From assembly GCA_030295235.1 (NCBI GenBank), contig AP026124.1, forward strand, positions 868,001 through 932,000: 64,000 bases of DNA, read 5' to 3'. This document shows, piece by piece, positions 32,230-44,142 of this stretch; position 1 is the first letter of the stretch; every line of letters starts with the position of its first letter. The stretch comes from Fistulifera solaris (taxonomy: Eukaryota > Bacillariophyta > Bacillariophyceae > Naviculales > Stauroneidaceae). A program made the position numbers and the translations under genes. Below the pieces are notes generated by a model. It was not told where the DNA came from. It did no database searches and worked only from the letters and a program-made list of their open reading frames with translations.

Positions 32230-34097
32230 ATGTTTGGTGGAGGAGGACGAAAGCGTCGCGATGAGCCGCAATCGCTTTCTCAAGCGATGCAACCCGAAAA
32301 TCCGCCGACCGGCGGTCGCAGCAATGTCACAGGATTCGATCCCGAAGGACTGGAACGCGCCGCGAAAGCCGCCCGCGATCTCGACAACAGTCGAAATGCC
32401 CAAGCGGCGATTGAATTGATCAAAACGCAAGAAACCACCAAACAGCATGAAGCCGCCGCGAAACGCGCCGAAATGGACGCTTATGCACAACAAATGCGCG
32501 CACAGAACATTGAAAAGGAAGCCGATGAAGCACGCAAGACGCTTGATGCACAGACGCAGCATGATAAACACCGTATGGAGTATCAAGATCAGCTGGAGCG
32601 GAAGAGACAGGTGGACATGCTTAATGCGCAGAAATACATGCAAGAGTAAGTCATTGTCGAGTTTGGTCAATTATTCCTCTGTTGGAGAAAATGGTCTCAC
32701 ATTTCGGATTAATTTGCTTCTTATTCAGAGAACAACTGAAGAAACAGGAAGAAATCGCGGCTCGGCAAGAAGAGATGCGTCGCAAGACTGCGGAATACGA
32801 GGCGGAGTTGCGCACAAAGACTGAAATTGCCAAAGCACGAGCCGAAACCGAAGGAAGAATCGCACAAGAGCGTCAAAATCACGATTTAATTTTAGAGAAA
32901 GTCCGATTGGAAGCGAAAGAACACCGAGACACCGTCCTACAGGCTATTACAGATGGTGGAAAAATTTTAGGAGAGGGCCTATCATCGTACCTTGAGGACA
33001 CGGAAAAGTTACGCAATACTGCCTTGACAATCACTGGAATTGCTGTTGGAGTTTATACTGCTCGTACCAGCATTGGGGTTGCCGGACGGTTTGTTGAAGC
33101 TCGTTTGGGTAAGCCTAGTTTGGTTCGTGAGACATCTCGACTATCTGCGGGGCAATTTTTGCGTCAGCCGTTGGCATCGACTCAGCGTCTCTTCGGCATG
33201 GGTCGGAAGGAGACTGATGCTTTGAAGGGAATTGTGCTGGAGAATAATTTGGATACGCAACTTCGAAAGATTGCAGTGTCAACGGCAAACACGAAAAGAA
33301 TCGTGCTCCGTTCCGCCATTTGCTACTCCACGGTACGTTACATATCAGTCGATCCTTGAAATAGTGAATGGTTTTCTCAGTTTTTTGTTGATCAGGTCCT
33401 CCGGGAACTGGAAAGACAATGTTTGCACGCAGCTTAGCTGAGTGTTCTGGTTTAGATTATGCCATCTTGACGGGAGGTGATATTGCTCCTTTGGGTCGTG
33501 ATGCTGTTACCGAGTTGCACAAATTGTTTGATTGGGCGAAAACGAGTCGCAAAGGCCTCCTTGTGTTTGTCGACGAGGCGGATGCATTTTGCAGTCTCGT
33601 GAGACAGCTCGCATATCAGAGGACCAAAGGAATGCTTTGAATGCTTTTTTGTTTCGTACAGGAACAGAGAGCGATCAATTCATGGTAGTTTATGCTAGTA
33701 ACCAGCCTTCTCAGTTTGATGAAGCCGTCATGGACCGAGTGGATGAAATGGTAGAATTTAGACTCCCCGGTGAAGATGAACGTCGCGCAATGATCGCACT
33801 GTATATTGAGAAGTATTTGTTGAACCCACCGGGACGCTTGACAAAGAAGGTGACCACCGAAAACATTGCCGACGCGGAAATCGAAAGAGTTGTCAAGGAA
33901 ACCGAGGGCTTTTCTGGACGAGCAATCTCGAAACTAGCTATTGCATGGCAAGCAGCTGCCTACGGAACAGAGGGCGCAGTACTGGATCGCGACACTTTCT
34001 TCACTACCGTTGAACACCACAAAAGAGTATGCTAACAAAGGAGGAGTGGTTGAAGCACGCCGCAGAACGAGCTCAATTGCTCGCGCAAGATCGTTAA
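32230..34097 (+). CDS. ATAD3-like mitochondrial AAA+ ATPase, several frame breaks
   Basis: Exons 32230-32645, 32729-33332 and 33396-34097. The N-terminal part after a Gly-rich start ([10 protein letters not shown]) is a long charged coiled coil ([16 protein letters not shown]). A hydrophobic segment ([13 protein letters not shown]) is the ATAD3 membrane anchor. Then the AAA domain: [10 protein letters not shown] (Walker A), [12 protein letters not shown] (Walker B), Y-A-S-N-Q-P and M-D-R-V-D-E-M-V (sensor/Arg finger region). Breaks near 33298-33301, near 33588 (T4 that should be T5) and near 34024; each is a one- or two-base correction. The likely end is [14 protein letters not shown] with stop at 34095-34097. 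ATAD3 organises mitochondrial inner membrane and nucleoids; about 573-574 residues is a normal length. Confidence 0.9.
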
Positions 34098-34116
34098 GAT
34101 AGTTGAATTATAGAAC

Positions 34117-35520
34117 TTACGCTGTCATTTTGTCTTCGATTATAACCCCTTGACCGTAGTCCGCGGCCTCTACTGTCAGTGGGCAAACGGTTGCGTGAGG
34201 CCATTGCGCCCAAACTTCACATATCCGTTGTCTCACTTCATCTTGATTGATATATAAACATGCCAAGGCGTCGTAACCACCTGCTCCTGGAACCAATGCA
34301 GCGACCACACCCGGTACGGCACTTGTGGCATCGGCAAGAGTAGTTTGTTCATCAGGCTCGACAGGAACTCCAGCACCCTCACCCATCTGTTTGAGATGCC
34401 GCCGAGTATCTAAAAGCAGTCGTCTCAGCTCTGCTGTTAATCTTCCTGTCTCCTTTTGAACAGCCGTCCATCCATTTAAACCATCGCTCCATTTCTCGGG
34501 GGAACAGCTCGCTAGTTGGGTGACTTCTTCCTTGGTAAGAGATGGAAGATCCATCAACTGCTGCCACACACGAACAATCTCCTGATTCGCTTCAGCAAGT
34601 TCATCCCAATGGCTTATGCGTCCTTTTTGTTGCTTTCGTTTCCATGCGAGAACCGATCTCGCCATACTAGGACTCTCGGAGCCACCGGAGACATCGGCCA
34701 TGATGACTTGTAAAAAGCCGCGCATGGTCAGTGGTTTGATCACGCCTCCAGGCCACGTAGACTCGACAACATCTTTTAGTAATGATTTTGCGTGTACGAT
34801 AGAGGAAGGTGTTTCGAGCGTCGACAGGAGTTCGTGCAAAATAGTTTCCGGAAATCGTTGATAGACATGAGACCCGTGACAAGCAGCGCTCACATCAAAG
34901 CCACTGCCGACCTTTCCTTGCGCATAGCAATGACTAATTTGTGCCAAGTTATAGAGAATTGCATCCGATTTTTGAAACTTGTGACAGAGTGCTCCAACCA
35001 TACTCGTCACGAGACACGCGCTACTTCCTAAACCGGACTTGCACACTTTTCTCGAAGTCTGGTCGACAGTGGCTGGTAAGAATTTCGGAAGTGATAAAGC
35101 GTTATTTAAAGTGATGGGAAGGTTTCGTTCTTTTAAATGAGTCGCCAGGGAGTAAAAGTCGTTGTCTGCTTGTATTTTTAAGTGTATGGAGTGGACAGAG
35201 GGGTCGTTCTCAAGGAGATAGAGCAATGACACGCGCAAGGTTTTCTCAATCAACTCATTCGACGAAGCGTTCATCGATTCGGCAAAAGTCCCTTCCTTTC
35301 GATTGTAACTATACTTCCAACTTTGACCGAATTGCGGGCTGTCGACTTGAATCTGAACCGTGTTGTCACTGTGTTCCGCACGTGATATCATGGCGGTAGT
35401 AAAAACTCGCTTGTCGACAGCAATCACGAGACCAAAGTTCATCGGTTCTAGTACCAGATAGCCTCCGGCTAGCAGTATTTTGCCTGGGGCTGACACAGTA
35501 ATTGATGAGGAAGTTGTCAT
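34117..35520 (-). CDS. Phosphomevalonate kinase
   Basis: GHMP kinase that phosphorylates 5-phosphomevalonate to the diphosphate in the cytosolic mevalonate route to sterols. One intact frame of 467 residues, normal length for the ERG8 type. It starts S-I-T-V-S-A-P-G-K-I-L-L-A-G-G-Y-L-V-L; the ATP loop is K-S-G-L-G-S-S-A-C-L-V-T-S; G-K-V-G-S-G-F-D-V-S-A-A precedes the centre; the C-terminal motif is V-P-G-A-G-G-Y-D-A-L. There is no targeting peptide. The gene is convergent with the ATAD3-like gene, whose end lies about 20 bp away. A GGTACC-type cluster (35601-35627) sits about 80 bp upstream of its start. Confidence 0.92.
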   Translation of the reverse strand: MTTSSSITVSAPGKILLAGGYLVLEPMNFGLVIAVDKRVFTTAMISRAEHSDNTVQIQVDSPQFGQSWKYSYNRKEGTFAESMNASSNELIEKTLRVSLLYLLENDPSVHSIHLKIQADNDFYSLATHLKERNLPITLNNALSLPKFLPATVDQTSRKVCKSGLGSSACLVTSMVGALCHKFQKSDAILYNLAQISHCYAQGKVGSGFDVSAACHGSHVYQRFPETILHELLSTLETPSSIVHAKSLLKDVVESTWPGGVIKPLTMRGFLQVIMADVSGGSESPSMARSVLAWKRKQQKGRISHWDELAEANQEIVRVWQQLMDLPSLTKEEVTQLASCSPEKWSDGLNGWTAVQKETGRLTAELRRLLLDTRRHLKQMGEGAGVPVEPDEQTTLADATSAVPGVVAALVPGAGGYDALACLYINQDEVRQRICEVWAQWPHATVCPLTVEAADYGQGVIIEDKMTA

Positions 35521-36925
35521 GTTTGTTGTTAACGTATCACCTCGACCAGTAATTGATTCAAGAGTTTACTTTTTGAAGTAATGAGACGAGTGTTTTTTTT
35601 ACCAGGTACAAGTACCTGGTACAAGTAATGCGATGTGGATCTATCTCATCGCCGACAAGCAGACGCAGACGCAGACACGCACACTGGCGATACATCGAAG
35701 CAGTGTGCGATTGAAATAACAAGACTGAAACAGTGCGTGAACCGTGGCGCAAACAAATACCGAGTAAAACGCAAGAAAACTTCCAAAAATAATAATCATC
35801 TCACCCATCATCATCGTCGAGGCACACAAAGTGCCTCCAATGGACGACTTGGCATTCGGCATCCATTCTTTCCCCCCCCCTTGTTCAAACTGAATTCCAA
35901 ACGCGTATTGCGCATGTGAAAGACGAGCAGGCCAGGCCCGCTGCTGCATTCATGAAAAATATTCAGACGCGTATACCGTGACATTCATTCGTGGGTCGTG
36001 GGATCCTAACATTTGGAGAAAACCGTTGCTCGACGCAGAAATACTTAGATAGCTCCCTCTAAATGATTTTTAAATTGAGTTTGTGAACACAAACTGATTT
36101 TGATTTTAGGATAGGAGAAGCATCGCCAAACATCTTTCTCTCTTGTTTTCGCTGCGTTCTTCTTCTTCTCACATCTCCTCTCAAAGGCGACTGAGAGAGG
36201 TTTGATCTCCTCCCCGTATTCAGTTGTTGCCAAAGCTGTGGCCTACGATCACAGCTTGGGACTGTATGGTTGAATACAAAGTGGGAGCGCATGAAGGGTT
36301 GTGGTGCGTATGTCCCGAGGAAGGAGGAGTCGTCTCGCGAAACGGCAACCTCGTGTCGTCTCTCGACGATTCGCTTGCCTACTTGCGAGGGCTTTCCTGC
36401 CTTACCGGAAAACACGCAGTTGGAGCATTGTGCTGGGAAAAGTTCTTCACCTGAGTTGTGGGATCCATGAGGCGTGCCGAAGAACTGTGTGCGCCGATGA
36501 TTGGTGAAGCTATGGTAACGGTTGAGCGGGGTTTGGGGTTCACCCGCTGAGCAGCTTATGAAAGCCACATTCGCCTTTCCGCTCCCAACCGGATACATGG
36601 GCGTTTGTGATTGCATGTTGACATCTGCTTAACGTCTTCGGAGCTCTTGCGGTGCTAATGAGTTATCCTAGAAATAGGTTAGCGGTTACGGGCAATAGCA
36701 GGGGTCCCCCATATGTCCCAGCACAATGAAAAATGTATACCACAACTCCTTTCATGCTAACACTAGTTCATTTCAAAACCAAATAAACTAAAAAAATATA
36801 TAAAATACAACGGATGGATGCGCGCGGTGGGTAAGGGTGACGGGAGAAACTCCTCCATCTGATGCTGTCAAATTTGTTTGCTCAAGCGGTTTCGTAGTCG
36901 TGTGGCTTGTTGTTTGCCCTAGTTT
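35521..36925. other. Long intergenic region
   Basis: 1.4 kb upstream of phosphomevalonate kinase. It includes a GGTACC-type cluster (35601-35627), a (GACGCA)n-like patch near 35660, a C9 run at about 35872-35880, and a 185-codon minus-strand frame (36059-36616) that has no signal peptide, domain or low-complexity clue; I leave that frame unannotated. Confidence 0.35.
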
Positions 36926-38950
36926 GGAAAACAGGGGCTCTCCAAGAAGTGACGCGACTCATTCAACAACTGGACGACGTATGGATAGGAGATTGCACGT
37001 CTGTTCGCATGGAAGTAAAGATGGATACATCTTTGAAGCCAAGAATAGTCAAATTGCCAAACTAGATCTGAAAGTCGCACAAACACCAATAATTGCCCAA
37101 TAAAGAAACCGGTGATATTCCAACACAAATAGCATATGATATGGTCCACTACTGAGCAAGACGTATCATTTGACGGTCACGATTGCCATCTGAGCATGTT
37201 GTCGAGTCAAGAGAAGGACAGGCGGCGGACGGTATTAGCCGACTTCCTGCGAAAACCATTCGAGCCATCGATCTCGGTACTATGTTTGGTTGCAAGCTAT
37301 CCGCGGAGACCGAGCTATACAGAACTGACGGCGTTCAAGATGTACCAGCTACAGCCACTGTTTAGGTACTTCATGTTCTATTATACTCATTCAGTTTCCC
37401 AGTAACTTTCTGAAATGCGTTTCCATTTCCTAAAAGTCCCAATTCAATCCCTCTCCAAAACGTCCAAATTCCATTTGTACTTTCGCGTTGAACGAGTTTC
37501 TGCAGCCAAAGCAACGACACAGAGTTCACAACGAAACCCGTCGCGTCGGCCTTTGCTTCCAGCGATGCTCTTCAAGCCAAAACGACGACACAAAAACCAA
37601 AGCCAAGCCCACCGCTTCTACTTTCGCTTCATATGGTGCTTCTTGCAGGCAAAGCAACAACAAAAAAGTTTACGTCGAAACCAGTTTCACTTCCAGTAAT
37701 GGTTCTGCGGCCAAAACGACGACACGAGTTCAAATCGAAACCCGCCGCTTCTGCCTTCGCTTCCGACGATGCTTCTGCAGCCGAGACGACGACACAAAAA
37801 TCCAATCGAAACCCGTCGTTGGATGCGAGACAATACCGCACATCCAGTTGCAATGGCTGCAGTTATAGTAGGGTTTCGTCGTGCCAACAGTCCGCTCAAC
37901 GCGTAAGCCACAAAGCAGCTGCTTTTACACAGCTGAGAGTCCGAAGAATTTGATCTCTTTCATCGCTGCTCTAAAACCTAGTAGAAGGGGGCCAGAAGTT
38001 GTTCATCACCTCCCTGTTCCGATGTCGTTATATCTATGACTATAACGTTGAAGATGCGAGAAAAAATTTCCCCACAACATCATCTCGCTGCCCATACTAA
38101 ATCTTCAAGGGTCCTTATTCCCTCGCTGGTTCGGCTAGATCACCAAAAGCGTCAACCTCCAATTTCGACTGCTCCTGTCTCAACAGAATTTTGTCGGCGT
38201 AGCCATGTTTAGCTAGTTTACATACTCGATCATGCGATCGTAAGGAGATTGTTAGCAGGGTGTGAAGTCCAATTTCATTTTCAATGCACCGAGAGCTTTT
38301 ATTGGATTCCGAGAAAAGGAAGGCGGTGAGAAAGAACTTTTAAAAGTCAAGATGGTGTCGTTCCCACCCTCTCGGCCGGCTATTTATCAAAAATCATCAG
38401 ACCGGCAACGAATTGCAACACTTAGCATGGTAGCTCTACCTCGCATTTACAGCTTTGACAGGCCAGAATATGACATTCGATTGAAAAAGTGACGATGGAT
38501 GTCTATTGTAATGTGCAATAATTGCACTATCGCGAGCCGTCGCGTGACGATTATCGATTTTGAAATGTCATAATACTCAGTAAAAAGATATCGAGCGCCT
38601 TTTGCGGGACCCGACATACCCAGAATGCCATTAGTAGAAGGAGTAACAAAGACCATGTAAGAAATGACACGATTACATAGCAAATCCTTCTAAAGGTCAC
38701 TCCATAACAACAAATGGGCCAAAATTTGATGAGCAAATACCTTGCATTTTGGCCTTTATTAGACAGTAGGTCTAATTTGTGGTTATTGCTTAGTGTAAGC
38801 TTAAGATGTAGGCTTGTCTCGTAGTGTTATCGAAACGGCATTGGGTGTCGCAGTGTGTTTACAAAATTTCGTCAGTAGGGTAGATGGACAGACTGGACCC
38901 TTTTCTAGTGTTCGTGAATAAAAAGCATCAATTCATTTCCCGGGACACGC
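36926..38950 (+). repeat. Left arm of a 2.03-kb inverted repeat
   Basis: About 2025 bp whose reverse complement is 41657-43690. Outer end begins G-G-A-A-A-A-C-A-G-G-G-G-C-T-C-T-C-C and inner end closes C-C-C-G-G-G-A-C-A-C-G-C, 234 bp before the rhomboid ATG. The arms agree closely, with scattered substitutions and a few small indels (for example about 7 extra bases in the right arm near 42046-42055). I recognise no transposase, reverse transcriptase or other coding domain in it. It includes an internal tandem array of about 70-bp units (separate entry). No clear target-site duplication was seen at the outer ends. Confidence 0.93.
37490..37840. repeat. Internal tandem array of about 70-bp units in the left arm
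   Basis: About five diverged copies of a unit containing GCAGCCAAAACGACGACAC and ending in CGAAACCCGCCGCTTCTGC-like sequence. Because the period is near 70 bp, the reading frame rotates and all frames look open over long stretches, giving false ORFs rich in K-T-T-T and R-R-F. The mirror copy lies at about 42775-43125 in the right arm. Confidence 0.75.
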
Positions 38951-39183
38951 TTAGCGTTTAGTAAAAAATGATCGTGCAATTGACTTGTGCCTGCCCTCTT
39001 CCCGACAACAATCTCTGACCTTTTGCCATTATTTTATCGTTACAATTCAAAACGTGTTTGGATTGAAATAAAGGTTCAGAATCTTGTTAAGGAGTGTTAC
39101 ACGTTCACAAAGGGCCCTTTCCTTTTTCGCACACCGCAAATCGTGCAGCAATATCAGTGTGTTTTGTGACAAGACAAAGAAGG

Positions 39184-40207
39184 ATGAAACGAATTTTCTT
39201 CACAAACGTATGCCTTTGCTATTTTTTACTCTGTCTTGAGCCATCACTCGCTCGAGATTCCATCTACACTGTCACTGATGCGAGCACACGGCAGCCGTGG
39301 CGGCGCTCTCCTTCGTATCGACGGTCGTTACGAAAGTCGCAGTATGTGAGCAATTACATGGACTATGAAACATTAAAAAAGGACAAACGTTGTCGGATTT
39401 ACTCGGTTAATTTCAAAACGCGCAATATAGGGAAGTTGTCTTGGACCAGTCGATTGGTGTGGGCAAATGTGCTGGTGTTTTTGCTACAAGCTTGCCGACC
39501 TTCCGTCACTTCGTGGGGCATCAACCTTTCCGATCGCATACGCAGCGGAAGAGAACTGTATCGTACCATCACTCCTGTTTTTCTGCACGGAAGTATATTT
39601 CATTTGGGTACAAACATGGTCTCCCCTGCAACGAACAGGAGGAGATGTGGAAAGATTGTTTGGCGGTGGTCGGTACTTGGCGACTTATTTGGCGGCTGGT
39701 ATTGCGGGCAACATCGTTTCCGCCTGGTCGTCTCCCAATCCGTCCTTGGGGGCGAGTGGAGCAGTATTCGGTGTGTTTGGGGCGTATTTCGTCTTTCTTA
39801 ATCGCAATGAATGGCTGTTGGGAGACTTTGGAGCATCCATGACGAATTCGATCACGCAAACCATTGCGGCAAATTTGTTACTCGGCGCTCTCAATCCGGT
39901 TATTGACAACTGGGCGCATTTGGGCGGCGCTCTGGGAGGCGCCGCGATGGCATATTGGTTCGGGCCGCGTTTGTACTTGACCGAGCTACCGGAATCGGGA
40001 AAGCAAATACTTGTCGATCGACCGGTAGTTCGATTGCCGCGTGCGCTAGAACAGCTTCCCGAACGGCTAGGGACATCAGTGAACAGTGTACTAGATAAAT
40101 TACCAGGCCTACCGCATCAATCCGCAAAACCTTGGCGAAGTGGTGATTTTAGAAGGCCAAAGGCCTACATGCCTACTCGATCTCTCAAACCCTTGCCGAT
40201 TGACTAG
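39184..40207 (+). CDS. Rhomboid-family protease with signal peptide, one frameshift
   Basis: About 340 residues after dropping one C from the C4 run at 39623-39626. The ATG at 39184 opens a signal peptide (M-K-R-I-F-F-T-N-V-C-L-C-Y-F-L-L-C-L). A basic segment (residues about 35-75) precedes the first membrane helix (R-L-V-W-A-N-V-L-V-F-L-L). Rhomboid marks: H-G-S-I-F-H-L-G-T-N-M, catalytic Ser in P-S-L-G-A-S-G-A-V-F-G-V, and His in N-W-A-H-L-G-G-A-L-G-G. The layout, a presequence plus rhomboid core, resembles plant plastid rhomboids, so location in plastid membranes is plausible. It lies inside the inverted repeat, convergent with coatomer epsilon, and its upstream region is the left repeat arm. 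Confidence 0.88.
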
Positions 40208-40629
40208 TAATTGTGGTCATGCAACGTGACTGTATCATTTCCCGACCGGCATCATTAATTTTCGACTGATTAATGAATTCTTTACATTAAAGAAGCTACT
40301 AAAAGGAACGAAGAAAAGCGTTTTAAAGGCTATCACGCGTTGGCGATCAACTAGACTATCTGAGCTTATTTATTACTTAACCAAGGACGCCCGTCTCGTT
40401 CGTTTGTGTTCAAAATTAATTGCATTCTGTGTTCGAGTAACGGATATTGCTGATCTTCACTTCTCAGCATTTAGAAACGGTCATCGGGGCATTTTTGTGA
40501 CTACGCAAGCCCAACTAAATAAACGTAGGAGTCATTCTATATCAAATACTCATTGTTCGACGCAGATTGCGGAGGCAAGCATTCAAATGAAAACTATTCC
40601 CTTATTATGACATGGTAAAACTCCATTGA
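40208..40629. other. Convergent intergenic region
   Basis: 420 bp between the 3' ends of the rhomboid and coatomer epsilon genes. AT-rich; no gene or repeat seen. It is the centre of the segment bounded by the inverted repeat. Confidence 0.3.
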
Positions 40630-41580
40630 TTAGTGTTTGTATTTGATCGATTCTCGATCAAATGCCGTAACGACTCGTTCCAGGCCGGCGCAAAAGTCAT
40701 GATTCGGATATGTTTGTTGCATCTGACCAATAAACTGATCGGCTGGCTTGTTCTGCTGCACCAAGCAACACACCAAATTGATCAAAGTGTCAGGAATGGG
40801 CAGTTCCGGATGATCACGCAGACATTCTTGTAATTTTCCTTCTGCCGCAGCAAAGTCTCCTTGATTCATGAAAGCGCACGCCATGAGATTGAGCAAAAGA
40901 GACGAAGGACCGTACTGTTCCGTGAGCATATTCAAGGAGTGAATCGCATCCTCCGCTCCCGATGCTCCCGTCGCTAGATTGACATAAACGGAACCCAACT
41001 GCGTCAAAATGGCATCTTCATCGGCTTGACGAAGCAACTGCAGTTGTTGCATGGCCAAATCGAGTCGATCCATTTTCAAAAAGATTTGCAAAGCCAACGC
41101 AATGTGTTCCATGGTCGCTCCCAAATGAACCAGACTCAAGGCTTCTTTAGTTTGTCCTGTCGACAAGAGAACTTGCGCGGCCGTCAGCTGTTCAGAAGGT
41201 CCCGCTGTTGCGGCAATGGTGCGAAGCTCATCGAGGGCGTTGGCGTCTTGACTGGCTTCAAAGTTGGCCCGGAGGATCAGTGCGTCGAGTGCTGCAAGAG
41301 TAACGAATACAGACGATTAACAAGGAATATGAGAAACAGAGGATAGAGAAATAATGATTGAAACGCAGCAGTTAAAAAATGACTTACCAGAAGTACCACC
41401 AGAAAGCTTGTCGTATTGACCCAACGCCAAATAAGCCCGATTGAGAATTTCTTCGCGTTCCGCCTTCAACGCCGGGCTCATGGGTCGACGGGCGATAGAT
41501 TTAGCCTCTTCAATGGCTAAATTGTAATGACCCAGCCAATATTGGGCACGTAGGGTGTAAAGATCATCCGGTTCGGTCAT
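40630..41580 (-). CDS. Coatomer subunit epsilon
   Basis: COPI vesicle-coat subunit acting at Golgi and ER membranes. Exons 41388-41580 and 40630-41291 with a 96-bp GT-AG intron; intact frame, 284 residues, near the usual 300. Starts M-T-E-P-D-D-L-Y-T-L-R-A-Q-Y-W-L-G-H-Y and continues A-Y-L-A-L-G-Q-Y, then TPR-like helices such as A-L-A-L-Q-I-F-L-K-M-D-R-L-D and the closing D-H-P-E-L-P-I-P-D-T-L-I-N-L-V. The family pattern is clear over the whole length. The ATG is 77 bp from the inner end of the right inverted-repeat arm, so the promoter lies in that arm. Confidence 0.92.
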
Positions 41581-41656
41581 GGTGGTGTTTTTTGTGTTGT
41601 TGTGCGTTGCAGTCGACAGCGACGAACGTGTACGTAGATTTCCTACTGAACACCAC

Positions 41657-43690
41657 GCGTGTCCCGGGAAATGAATTGACGCTTTTTATTCACGAACACT
41701 AGGAAAGGGTCCAGTCTGTCCATCTACCCTACTGACGGAAATTTTCTAAACACACTGCGACACCCAATGCCGTTTCGATAACACTACGAGACAAGCCTAC
41801 ATTTTAAGCTTACACTAAGAAATATGTACTCCAGTACAAATTACAAAAATGCAAGGTACATTTGCTCATCAAAATATCGCAGGCCCACAAATTTTGGGCC
41901 CATTTGTTGTTATGGAGTGACCTTTAGAAGGATTTGCTATGGATTCGTGTCATTTCTTACATGGTCTTTGTTACTCCTTCTACTAATGGCATTCTGGGTA
42001 TGTCGGGTCCCGCAAAAGGCGCTCGATATCTTTTTACTGAGTATTACTACGTATGACATTTCAAAATCGATAATCGTCACGCGACGGCTCGCGATAGTGC
42101 AATTATTGCACATTACAATAGACATCCATCGTCACTTTTTCAATCGAATGTCATATTCTGGCCTATCGAAACTGTAAATGCGAGGTAGAGCTACCATGCT
42201 AAGTGTTGCAATTTGTTGCCGGTCTGATAATTTTTGATAAATAGCCGGCCGAGAGGGTGGGAACGACACCATCTTGACTTTTAAAAGTTTTTTCTCACTT
42301 TTCTCGGAATCCAATAAAAGCTCTCGGTGCATTGAAAATGAAATTGGACTTCACACCCTGCTAACAATCTCCTTACGATCGCATGATCGAGTATGTAAAC
42401 TAGCTAAACATGGCTACGCCGACAAAATTCTGTTGAGACAGGAGCAGTCGAAATTGGAGGTTGACGCTTTTGGTGATCTAGCCGAACCGGCGACGGAATA
42501 AGGACTCTCGAAGATTTAGTATGGGCAGCGAGATGATGTTGTGGGGAAATTTTTTCTCGCATCTTCAACGTTATAGTCATAGATATAACGACATCGGAAC
42601 AGGGAGGTGATGAACAACTTCTGGCCCCCTTCTACTAGGTTTTAGAGCAGCGATGAAAGAGATCAAATTCTTCGGACTCTCAGCTGTGTAAAAGCAGCTG
42701 CTTTGTGGCTTACGCGTTGAGCGGACTGTTGGCACGACGAAACCCTACTATAACTGCAGCCATTGCAACTGGATGTGCGGTATTGTCTCGCATCCAACGA
42801 CGGGTTTCGATTGGATTTTTGTGTCGTCGTCTCGGCTGCAGAAGCATCGTCGGATGCGAAGGCAGAAGCGGCGGGTTTCGATTTGAACTCGTGTCGTTGT
42901 TTTGGCCGCAGACGCATTACTGGAAGTGAAACTGGTTTCGACGTAAACTCTTTTGTTGTTGCTTTGCCTGCAAGAAGCACCATATGAAGCGAAAGTAGAA
43001 GTGGTGGGCTTGGCTTTGGCTTTTGTGTCGTCGTTTTGGCTTCAAGAGCATCGTTGGAAGCAAAGGCCGACGCGACGGGTTTCGTTGTGAACTCTGTGTC
43101 GTTGCTTTGGCTGCAGAAACTCGTTCAACGCGAAAGTACAAATGGAATTTGGACTTTTTGGAGAGGGATTGAATTGGGACTTTTAGGAAATGGAAACGCA
43201 TTTCAGAAAGTTACTGGGAAACTGAATGAATATAGTTGAACATGAAGTACCTAAACAGTGGCTGTAGCTGGTACATCTTGAACGCCGTCAGTTCTGTATA
43301 GCTCGGTCTCCGCGGATAGCTTGCAACCAAACATAGTACCGAGATCGATAGCTCGAATGGTTTTTGCAGGAAGTCGGCTAATACCGTCCGCCGCCTGTCC
43401 TTCTCTTGACTCGACAACATGCTAAGATGGCAATCGTGACCGTCAAATGATACGTCTTGCTCAGTAGTGGACCATATCATATGCTATTTGTGTTGGAATA
43501 TCACCGGTTTCTTTATTGGGCAATTATTGGTGTTTGTGCGACTTTCAGATCTAGTTTGGCAATTTGACTATTCTTGGCTTCAAAGATGTATCCATCTTTA
43601 CTTCCATGCGAACAGACGTGCAATCTCCTATCCATACGTCGTCCAGTTGTTGAATGAGTCGCGTCACTTCTTGGAGAGCCCCTGTTTTCC
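41657..43690 (-). repeat. Right arm of the 2.03-kb inverted repeat
   Basis: About 2034 bp, the reverse complement of 36926-38950, with the outer end at G-G-A-G-A-G-C-C-C-C-T-G-T-T-T-T-C-C. The sequence between the two arms, 38951-41656 (2706 bp), holds exactly two intact-looking convergent genes. Because both arms are long and nearly identical, recombination between them would invert the centre. Confidence 0.93.
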
Positions 43691-44142
43691 CCTAAGCTGT
43701 TTACGCTTCAGGTTCTATTCCAATTGGAAGCTATCCTGGCTGAGTGCGCGTCTACCTGTGCGAGAATTGTCAGACGATGCGAGAGAAGAAGCAGAAAAGA
43801 CAAGTTCCATGCGAAAAGTAGAGTCCATTGAAACCGTACCGATGTCCTTCTCCATCGACAGGAACAACTGCTATTTAAGTTGTCCAGATCCAGGAGACCG
43901 GAATGAGGGACATTACCGTCACGTCTGGGTGACAAAACGCGCGCCCCGAGTTGACATTTGATTTCGATGCCAGGGCTTTTCATCCGCTCTTTTTTGTCGG
44001 TGGTAGGACGGTAAAATATGCTTTTGTTTGTTTTATACTTCATTGAAGAAACTGAAGGCTACTTAAGAAGAAATTGAAGTGACCTCCTAGAGCACAACTC
44101 GGATGGAAAGGACATGACGATGATGCGAAGTAAGACGGACTT
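43691..44142. other. Intergenic beyond the right repeat arm
   Basis: 450 bp between the repeat end and the alcohol dehydrogenase relic. Short open frames on both strands have no features I can name. Confidence 0.3.

Noticed and set aside
36059-36616. 185-codon minus-strand frame
   Set aside because: No domain, signal peptide or neighbour relation; amino-acid use looks like noncoding sequence. Transcript data could change this.
37415-37840. Open frames rich in K-T-T-T, R-R-F and K-R-R-H in both inverted-repeat arms
   Set aside because: They come from the 70-bp tandem units in rotating frames and occur in mirror image in both arms; I see no protein family.
43708-44043. Frames flanking the right repeat arm on both strands
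   Set aside because: Short, overlapping on opposite strands and without domain or signal features.
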